Assembly: GCA_029212955.1 (NCBI GenBank) | Contig: JARGOW010000209.1 | Span: 1 to 6,894, forward strand | Reading direction: 5' to 3' | DNA from: Planctomycetota bacterium | Lineage (GTDB): Bacteria; Planctomycetota; UBA1135; GCA-002686595 | DNA length: 6,894 nt | Part shown: positions 1 through 4,868 of the stretch, one piece after another | How the letters are laid out: every line of letters begins with the position of its first letter | Position numbering within the stretch: the stretch's first letter is position 1 | Notes under the pieces: generated by a model | Told to the model about the DNA's origin: nothing | Database searches by the model: none | The model's input: the letters and a program-made list of their open reading frames with translations, nothing else | Position numbers and translations under genes: made by a program

Positions 1-41
1 GTCCGGGCCGGACTCGTGTGAGGGAGGTTCGGGTCGGAATC

Positions 42-119
42 ACTTCGATCGCTTTTCGAACGGGGCAAGCAAAGTCGTGAAAACAACGCCGCTGGCCCCG
101 TTCGATAAGCGATGGAAGT
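42..119. repeat. Long imperfect inverted repeat upstream of mreB
   Basis: The arms at 42-70 and 91-119 are reverse complements at 26 of 29 positions, separated by a 20-base spacer (71-90). The three mismatched pairs are 47/114, 55/106 and 67/94. The core run from 56-66 pairs perfectly with 95-105. No T tract follows on either strand (the right flank continues GTCCTGG), so this is not a typical intrinsic terminator. It could be a structured RNA leader, a cruciform or protein-binding site, or a remnant of a small mobile or repetitive element. The function is unknown; the structure itself is seen directly. Confidence 0.8.
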
Positions 120-155
120 TGTCCTGGCTCGGAGCCTTCGGTTTACGATACGCCT

Positions 156-183
156 CGCATGGGCGAGTCCCTTGGCCCATGTG
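156..183. repeat. Short hairpin in the mreB upstream region
   Basis: CATGGGC at 158-164 pairs with GCCCATG at 175-181 around a 10-base loop. One G-T wobble and one further C-G pair extend the stem to 156/183. No T tract follows. It could form in a leader transcript, but a stem of this size can also arise by chance in G+C-rich DNA. Confidence 0.4.
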
Positions 184-268
184 TTGCATCGTTTCTTCCC
201 AAACACGCGAACTAGCCACAAAAAAAAGGACAAAGGGGGAAAGGCGCGCCCAGGGGCTGCTGAAAACC

Positions 269-298
269 TTGATCGGTGCGCTTCCGCCCTTCTAGACT
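269..298 (+). promoter_or_regulatory. Weak sigma-70-like promoter candidate for mreB
   Basis: TTGATC (269-274) matches the -35 consensus at 4 of 6 positions. After 18 bases, TAGACT (293-298) matches the -10 consensus at 4 of 6. It lies about 140 bases before the mreB start, on the correct strand. The match is modest and other placements are possible, so this is only a candidate. Confidence 0.22.
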
Positions 299-425
299 GC
301 ATGCGAAGGGTATGGGGAACTCGTAAGCCGTCTGTGGGGACAATGCTTGCGGGATGATTCGACCCGTCGCAAACAAGGAAACGTGTCCTGCAAAACGGAC
401 CGAATCTGTCACATGCAACGATCCT

Positions 426-430
426 GGGAG
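426..430 (+). promoter_or_regulatory. Ribosome binding site of mreB
   Basis: GGGAG lies 5 bases before the ATG at 436. It would be only 2 bases before the adjacent in-frame TTG at 433, so it decides the start in favour of 436. Confidence 0.6.
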
Positions 431-435
431 TCTTG

Positions 436-1503
436 ATGTTGAACCTCTTTAAGCCGATGGAATGGGCCTTTGGCCACTTCTCTGTCGACATGGGCATCGA
501 TTTGGGTACGGCCAACACCCTCGTGTGCGCACGCGGGCGTGGCATCGTGCTGAACGAGCCTAGCGTGGTCGCCGTGAAGAAGGGCACCAACGAGGTTTTG
601 CTCGACGGCATGGCCGTGGGCAATACGGCCAAGGCCATGCTCGGTAAAACGCCGGGCTCCATCGAAGCCATCCGGCCCCTGAAGCACGGCGTAATCGCCG
701 ACTTCGACGTGACCGAAAAGATGCTTCGTTACTTCATCACGAAGGTGCACGAGGGTCGTTCCTGGATCAAACCCCAGGTTGTCATCGCGGTTCCCGTGGG
801 CATCACCGCCGTGGAACGCCGCGCGGTGATCCACTCGGCGGAACGCGCTGGTGCACGCCGTGTGTATCTGATCGACGAGCCCATGGCCGCTGGTATCGGC
901 TGCGATATGCCCGTCACCGAAGCCCGGGGTTCCCTGGTCGTGGACGTGGGCGGTGGTACCACCGAGATCGCCGTTCTCTCACTGGCGGGTGCCGTGGTTT
1001 CGACCTCCCTGCGCATCGCCGGCGATGAAATGGACGAAGCCATCGTGTCCCACCTGCGCCGCCACCACAACCTGCTCATCGGTGAGCAAACCGCCGAGCG
1101 CATCAAGCTCACCATCGGCTCCGCCTTCGATATGGACCAGGAGCTGTCCATGGAGGTCAAGGGCCGGGATTCCATCCAGGGCATGCCGCGCCGCACCACG
1201 ATCACTTCGATCGAGATTCGTGAGGCCCTGGGTCACCCCGTGCGCCTGATCTGCGAGGCCATCCGTGGCATCCTGGAGGAAGCGCCCCCCGAAATTTCCG
1301 CTGACCTGTATGACTCTGGAATCACCCTGGTGGGTGGTGGAGCCCTGCTGCACGGACTGGGCGAGGCGATTTCCGACTACATCGGTGTGCCGGCGACCAT
1401 GGCTTCCGATCCGCTCACCGCCGTGGCGCGCGGCACCGGAATCTTCCTCGACAAGCTGGACGTGTTCAGCAAGGTGCTCGCCACCGAAGAGGACGACCGC
1501 TAG
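436..1503 (+). CDS. mreB: Rod shape-determining protein MreB (bacterial actin)
   Basis: This 355-residue protein is an actin-family ATPase. It polymerises into membrane-bound filaments that organise the elongation machinery for lateral peptidoglycan synthesis. All the family signatures are present: phosphate-1 loop GIDLGTANTLV (20-30), the segment VPVGITAVERRAV (119-131) with the Glu expected for ATP hydrolysis at 127, phosphate-2 loop VVDVGGGTTEIAV (168-180) and the adenosine motif GITLVGGGALLHGL (295-308). Length is normal for MreB. The N-terminus (MLNLFKPMEWAFGHFSV) is a little longer than in E. coli and looks like an amphipathic membrane-targeting helix. ATG 436 is preferred over TTG 433 because of the GGGAG spacing. 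The gene ends with TAG and a strong terminator 40 bases later, so it is not co-transcribed with mreC, unlike the common mreBCD arrangement. Confidence 0.97.
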   Translation: MLNLFKPMEWAFGHFSVDMGIDLGTANTLVCARGRGIVLNEPSVVAVKKGTNEVLLDGMAVGNTAKAMLGKTPGSIEAIRPLKHGVIADFDVTEKMLRYFITKVHEGRSWIKPQVVIAVPVGITAVERRAVIHSAERAGARRVYLIDEPMAAGIGCDMPVTEARGSLVVDVGGGTTEIAVLSLAGAVVSTSLRIAGDEMDEAIVSHLRRHHNLLIGEQTAERIKLTIGSAFDMDQELSMEVKGRDSIQGMPRRTTITSIEIREALGHPVRLICEAIRGILEEAPPEISADLYDSGITLVGGGALLHGLGEAISDYIGVPATMASDPLTAVARGTGIFLDKLDVFSKVLATEEDDR

Positions 1504-1541
1504 GGCCTCCTAACCGGAGCCCGAAGCTCCGAGTGGAACAC

Positions 1542-1573
1542 GGCCCGAGCCCCATGGCGGCTCGGGCCTTTTT
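1542..1573 (+). terminator. Intrinsic terminator of mreB
   Basis: There is a perfect 10-bp stem, GGCCCGAGCC (1542-1551) with GGCTCGGGCC (1559-1568), a 7-base loop and then five T (1569-1573). A smaller hairpin, GGAGC/GCTCC at 1516-1530, precedes it. It lies directly after the mreB stop and ends that transcript. Confidence 0.92.
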
Positions 1574-1602
1574 CGTGGGGTTGGCCTCCGCGGGCAGCGC
1601 AC

Positions 1603-1636
1603 AAAAAAAGGAGCCCGCTGCATGGCAGCGGGCTCC
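1603..1636 (-). terminator. Intrinsic terminator of the phosphatase-like gene
   Basis: A perfect 12-bp stem, 1610-1621 paired with 1625-1636, has a 3-base loop (or a 5-base loop with 11 pairs). Reading on the minus strand, it is followed by seven T, the complement of A at 1603-1609. It begins 22 bases after the TGA of the minus-strand gene. Together with the mreB terminator it forms a back-to-back pair that insulates two convergent genes. Confidence 0.92.
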
Positions 1637-1657
1637 TCGATGGTTGTGCGTTGGGGA

Positions 1658-2704
1658 TCAGTCCCGATACAGCAGGTGGCATTGCTTGCAGCTTGATGAG
1701 ACCAGTCGATAGGCGTCCTCGGCCTGCATCCTCCAATCCACTCCTTTGGCCTCGAGGGCCGTTTGGTTGGTGAGAAGGCGTGCCAGGTCACCCGTGCCCT
1801 TCTGACCGTCCTTGATCCAGCCACGCACCTCGTCGGTGTCGGCGGGCAGGTCAGGTTGAACCAGGCATTGAGCAAAGATCTCGCTTAGTTTGAGGGCTTC
1901 CTGGGCGGGGACTATGTCAGGCTTTTCAGGATTGAGAGCCCATTTGCGCTTGCGGGCAAATTTGATTTCGTCCCAGCTGCGCGCCATGGGGACCATGGTG
2001 CCGCGGAAGCCATCGAAGGCATGGGCGGCGGGGAAGTCAAAGTCCAGTTTTGCGGTCTCCGAAGCGCCAGGGACTTTGTCCTTGGCGATGGTTTCGAGCA
2101 AGCCCTGGTACTTGAGGGAGGTGCCGCACCACTGGTGCATTTCGGCGATGGCTTGGTCGCGGGGGATGGCATCTAGGACCAGGCGGCCCACGGCTGCGGC
2201 GGCAGGACCACGGTGCTTGCCATGGAAGCAGTGGACAAAGAAGGGGCCTTCCAGCTCACGAAAGGTCTTGGCGATCTCCGCCATCGTGGGTCCATCGATC
2301 CCCGAGTATTGGATCGGAATGTGAACATAGCGCATGCCGTATTTGGCGGCGGTAGCGGCGTCCGGAACCTTGCCGTCCACGGAAAGCAGGGTTTTGATTC
2401 CCCTATCGGCCAGGGCTTTCAGGGCTTCAGGGTTTTCCGGTTCGCTGCCGCTCACCACATTGGAGCTCAGGTTCAGAATGTTGTGGACCCCGGGCAGGTC
2501 GGTGACGATGGCGGCCGGGAGTTCGTGGTGCTGGGCGATGTCCAGCACATCCGCACTGGCTGCCAGGGGGCGGGAAATCCCGTCCTCCATGGCTGCATGG
2601 GGAGGGGCGCCCTGGTCCACCTCGCATGCGCCCTGGGAGCAGGGGGATTGGCAGCTAAGGCTGAACGATAGTACGGCTAGGGCGGGGAGGAGAAGTTTGC
2701 GCAC
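1658..2704 (-). CDS. Exported phosphatase-like protein with C-terminal c-type haem motif
   Basis: The GTG start at 2704 gives 348 residues and places a signal peptide (VRKLLLPALAVLSFSLSC) at the N-terminus. The frame is open a further 86 codons upstream, but that part is Pro-rich, has no protein character and would overlap mreC, so I trimmed it. Residues about 75-210 resemble a tyrosine/dual-specificity phosphatase, with GIKTLLSVDG (102-111) and the CX5R active-site loop HCFHGKHRG (158-166, Cys159 and Arg165). Residues about 225-348 look helical and end in CKQCH (339-343), a haem-binding CxxCH eight residues from the C-terminus including the motif's own tail, as in class II (c'-type) cytochromes. 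Export fits periplasmic haem attachment. Cys18, Cys22 and Cys27 cluster after the signal. The sequence before Cys18 (FSLS) is a poor lipobox, so a lipoprotein is possible but not certain. Substrate and role are unknown, and phosphatase activity is inferred from the motif only. I recall similar fusions in planctomycetes. Confidence 0.82.
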   Translation of the reverse strand: MRKLLLPALAVLSFSLSCQSPCSQGACEVDQGAPPHAAMEDGISRPLAASADVLDIAQHHELPAAIVTDLPGVHNILNLSSNVVSGSEPENPEALKALADRGIKTLLSVDGKVPDAATAAKYGMRYVHIPIQYSGIDGPTMAEIAKTFRELEGPFFVHCFHGKHRGPAAAAVGRLVLDAIPRDQAIAEMHQWCGTSLKYQGLLETIAKDKVPGASETAKLDFDFPAAHAFDGFRGTMVPMARSWDEIKFARKRKWALNPEKPDIVPAQEALKLSEIFAQCLVQPDLPADTDEVRGWIKDGQKGTGDLARLLTNQTALEAKGVDWRMQAEDAYRLVSSSCKQCHLLYRD

Positions 2705-2757
2705 TGGGGGATCTATTTGGTTGGGAGCGAGGGGAGGTGGGTCCCCGGGTGATGCAA

Positions 2758-2763
2758 ATTGTA
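2758..2763 (-). promoter_or_regulatory. Candidate -10 element for the phosphatase-like gene
   Basis: On the minus strand this reads TACAAT, a 5 of 6 match to the -10 consensus, 53 bases upstream of the GTG start at 2704. The -35 position (17-bp spacing) reads TTCTAG, which matches poorly, so a regulator or an alternative sigma factor may be needed if this is the promoter. Confidence 0.3.
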
Positions 2764-2790
2764 TGCCAGGGCAAGGCTCCCTAGAAGGCC

Positions 2791-2814
2791 CCCCATGGGC
2801 TTCCGCCCGTGGGG
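2791..2814. repeat. Hairpin in the divergent intergenic region
   Basis: CCCCATGGGC (2791-2800) and GCCCGTGGGG (2805-2814) form a 10-bp stem with one T-G wobble and a TTCC loop. No T tract follows on either strand, so a terminator role is unlikely. It could be a leader structure in either transcript or part of a regulator-binding region. Confidence 0.5.
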
Positions 2815-2846
2815 TGGGGGCGCATTGGGCGAATTGGGGATCAGGA

Positions 2847-2866
2847 GGGTTACCCATGGGTAACCC
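2847..2866. promoter_or_regulatory. 20-bp perfect palindrome, operator-like
   Basis: The sequence GGTTACCCATGGGTAACC (2848-2865) plus one more G/C pair at 2847/2866 is identical to its own reverse complement. It lies between two divergent genes, about 48 bases before the mreC start and 143 bases before the phosphatase-like start. A perfect dyad without a loop is typical of a dimeric repressor or activator site. No regulator can be named from the sequence. Confidence 0.5.
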
Positions 2867-2913
2867 CGTACCAGATAGGTGCATCGGGGGGCTCGAATCG
2901 GCAGAATGGCTCC

Positions 2914-4326
2914 ATGGGGAGACATCGCTTGGGGGGGATGCAAACCGTGGCGTGCCTGGCATTGGGAGCGCTTGCGATTTGGCCGGTCAAGCCCATCGAC
3001 CGGGCGGTTGATTGGGTGGGGGCTCCGTCGCGCCCCATGCTTCGGTTGGGAGCTCCCCTTTGGGGGGTCGGTCATGTTCAAGCCGCGAGCTCGGGGCTGC
3101 AGGAGCAGTGGGCCTTGGAGCGCTTCGAAAGTGAAACCCTGGAAGAGTTGGTGCGGGTGCAGGCGGTTCCCCAATCCCTGCGACTCGAGAGCGGTATCGC
3201 ATTGCACGCGGAAGCCGTGGGTCGTCCCAAGGGCCAGTTGGATTCGATCCTAGTGCGCGTTTGGCGAATCGGATTGGCTCAAGTGGGGCAACCTGTGACC
3301 ACTGGAGATCACTTTGTGGGTCTTGTCACCAAGGTGGATGAGCGACGCGGTGAGCGCGGTTCCTTTGAGGATGTGACCGTGCAATTGATCACGGCAGGCA
3401 AATCGCGAATCGGAGCTTCGGTCTATGTGGAGGGAAGTGAAGGAGAAAACTCCACGTTTGTGGTGGGTGGGTTGCTCGCGCCCGAGGATTTCGATTTAGG
3501 CCGTTCGCGGCAGGTTCTCGCCGTGCATCACCCTTCGAGCCGACTGATCAATCAGGGGATCGTCCAGGTGACGGAGGCCGAGAGCGGAGGTCGCGACCAA
3601 GCGTGGTTGGCCAATGGATTTCTTTTGGGTCACTTGCACGGAGCCAAGGAACCCGATGAAACCACCCGCATGGAAATGTTGGGGGTCGTGCCTGAGGTGG
3701 ACTTTGAAAGTGGTCTGTACCAGGTTCTGATTCATACGGGTTTGGAGGTGGACCCGGGTCTAGGTCAAGGTCCGGATGATCGCAAACGTGGTACATGGGT
3801 TCCCATTGTGCGCAGTCGTATGGTGGATGCGGCCCCGTGGCGTGAGGGGAGCAAGCTGCTCAGCGGTTATCTGGATGGTGTGCAGGAGCGAGCGGCGCTG
3901 TCGAGTGGGGTTCGCCTGGTGGGCAGGGTGACCCGCACGGGTCCCTTCACCTCGGATGTGGCCGGCCCCGGTGATTTGGGTTTCCACGTTCCGGTGATCG
4001 CGGTTTGGCAGGATGTGGGCCGGCCGGAACGCACCCACGTGCTGGGCCGCTTGGTGAGTTTGGGGCGTGATGGACAGGGCCGACTGCTCATGGATTGGCA
4101 GGCGAATTTGCCCCTGGACGGGGAGTCCTCGGAGCGTGCCCACCTGTACACGGGCTCGGGGGATCCCGGGGTTCCCCGCGGATTGTTGATCGGCGAGACC
4201 CATGTGCCTACCGGGCCCGGACCCCACGTGCTCGTGGTGGAGCCGCCTCCGGAAAGCGACGTGCTACAGAATCTATCCCTCTTTCAATTCGAAGGCCCGT
4301 CCAAGTTTGTGAGGCGCAGTCGATGA
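2914..4326 (+). CDS. mreC: MreC-like cell-shape protein, enlarged
   Basis: The product has 470 residues from ATG 2914, against roughly 270-370 in common MreC proteins. MreC is a bitopic periplasmic scaffold that links MreB and MreD to PBP2. A basic N-terminus (MGRHR) precedes a hydrophobic segment at about 10-24. A short helical stretch at 60-85 may be the dimerisation coil. Residues 95-185 (ALHAEAVGRPKGQLDSILVR, then GQPVTTGDHFVGLVTKV, then RIGASVYVEG) follow the MreC beta-domain pattern. The C-terminus (413-458: TGSGDPGVPRGLLIGETHV, then VLVVEPPPESDVLQNLSLF) matches the usual MreC ending. A second copy of that ending seems to lie at 233-273 (ANGFLLGHLHG, then MLGVVPEVDFESGLYQVLI). ATG 2938 (462 residues) is the alternative start; neither start has a clear Shine-Dalgarno sequence. 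The stop overlaps the mreD start as ATGA. Confidence 0.75.
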   Translation: MGRHRLGGMQTVACLALGALAIWPVKPIDRAVDWVGAPSRPMLRLGAPLWGVGHVQAASSGLQEQWALERFESETLEELVRVQAVPQSLRLESGIALHAEAVGRPKGQLDSILVRVWRIGLAQVGQPVTTGDHFVGLVTKVDERRGERGSFEDVTVQLITAGKSRIGASVYVEGSEGENSTFVVGGLLAPEDFDLGRSRQVLAVHHPSSRLINQGIVQVTEAESGGRDQAWLANGFLLGHLHGAKEPDETTRMEMLGVVPEVDFESGLYQVLIHTGLEVDPGLGQGPDDRKRGTWVPIVRSRMVDAAPWREGSKLLSGYLDGVQERAALSSGVRLVGRVTRTGPFTSDVAGPGDLGFHVPVIAVWQDVGRPERTHVLGRLVSLGRDGQGRLLMDWQANLPLDGESSERAHLYTGSGDPGVPRGLLIGETHVPTGPGPHVLVVEPPPESDVLQNLSLFQFEGPSKFVRRSR

Positions 4327-4868
4327 AGAACCCCCGCTGGATTTCCTGGGGCATGTTGGCTGTTTGGTCGACCTTGATCCTGACCTTGCAATTGGTGTTG
4401 GTGTACCGGGTCTATCCCGGGTCGGCGGCCAAGTACATTTGGATGCCCGACCTGACCATCGCACTGGCCGTGGCATTGGCGGTGCGCGTGCCGCGCTCGG
4501 AAGTGCTGCCCGTGGTCTTGGTGATGGCCATCGTGCGCATCGCTTTCTCCACGGATCCACCGGTGGCTATCTTGGCCGCTTTCCTGGCCGTTTCCCTCCT
4601 GGTGGGTGGCCTTCGATCCGGCATCGACGTGGCGGGGGTGGTTCCCCGGACCTTGCTCGCGTTTGTCTGCGCAGCGGGTATGTCGGTGTGGGGACACGTG
4701 GTTTTGCATGCCCGCAATCGGGGCTTTTCCTCGGGCAGTGACTTTTCCCAGCTGCTTTCGGATTCCATGCCTGCGGCCCTGATGACCTGCATCCTGGTGG
4801 CCATGTTCGGTGCATTTTTGGCCCATTTGCCCGGCCTGTCCCCCTTGTACAAGAGGCCGAAAATCTGA
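4323..4868 (+). CDS. mreD: MreD-like integral membrane protein
   Basis: This is a 181-residue, strongly hydrophobic protein with five to six likely membrane spans (about 10-29, 42-56, 60-76, 80-98, 107-127 and 150-169). MreD is the membrane partner of MreC in the elongation complex. Support comes from size, topology, the MPDLTIALAVALAV stretch (41-54), which resembles the PDL segment near the second span of the family, and its place directly after mreC. MreD sequences are poorly conserved, so context carries much of the call. The start ATG at 4323 overlaps the mreC stop by four bases. GAGG at 4311-4314, 8 bases upstream, can serve as ribosome binding site. Its own stop TGA shares one base with the next ATG (TGATG), which suggests translational coupling on both sides. 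Confidence 0.82.
   Translation: MKNPRWISWGMLAVWSTLILTLQLVLVYRVYPGSAAKYIWMPDLTIALAVALAVRVPRSEVLPVVLVMAIVRIAFSTDPPVAILAAFLAVSLLVGGLRSGIDVAGVVPRTLLAFVCAAGMSVWGHVVLHARNRGFSSGSDFSQLLSDSMPAALMTCILVAMFGAFLAHLPGLSPLYKRPKI

Larger units (their letters stand above)
1..435. other. Non-coding region upstream of mreB
   Basis: No convincing gene is visible here. The short open frames have no recognisable protein character and overlap one another. Frame 1 at the very left edge reads six sense codons and then TGA at 19-21, so the tail of an upstream gene could end there, but six codons cannot support a call. The stretch holds a long imperfect inverted repeat (42-119), a smaller hairpin (156-183), an A8 tract (220-227), a weak promoter candidate (269-298) and the mreB ribosome binding site (426-430). 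A leader of more than 100 bases before mreB is plausible. Confidence 0.75.
2705..2913. other. Divergent intergenic region between phosphatase-like gene and mreC
   Basis: About 210 bases separate the divergent starts. The region contains a -10-like element for the minus-strand gene (2758-2763), a hairpin (2791-2814) and a 20-bp perfect palindrome (2847-2866). It should carry promoters for both the phosphatase-like gene and the mreCD-PBP2 operon. I found no convincing -35/-10 pair for mreC. The mreC frame is open back to ATG 2809, but the extra residues encoded there do not look like protein. Confidence 0.7.

Noticed and set aside
39..51. 13-base exact repeat shared with mreB (1201-1213)
   Set aside because: ATCACTTCGATCG occurs at both places, but one shared 13-mer in a window of this size can easily be chance, and the mreB copy is ordinary coding sequence.
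42..119. Integron attC site or intrinsic terminator
   Set aside because: The arms lack the RYYYAAC/GTTRRRY core sites of attC, and there is no T tract beside the stem on either strand.
409..1353. Several 120-160-codon minus-strand frames across mreB
   Set aside because: They are shadows of the strongly conserved mreB reading frame, with no motifs or ribosome binding sites of their own.
2809..2913. mreC starting at ATG 2809
   Set aside because: It would add 35 low-complexity residues encoded by the intergenic palindromes ahead of the natural basic/hydrophobic N-terminus.
2705..2962. 86-codon upstream extension of the phosphatase-like gene
   Set aside because: The extension is Pro-rich without protein character, overlaps the mreC start, covers the palindrome, and would bury the signal peptide inside the protein.
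2334..3011. 225-codon plus-strand open frame over the phosphatase-like gene
   Set aside because: It lies antisense to the signal peptide and phosphatase domain, runs through the intergenic palindromes, and has no protein character.
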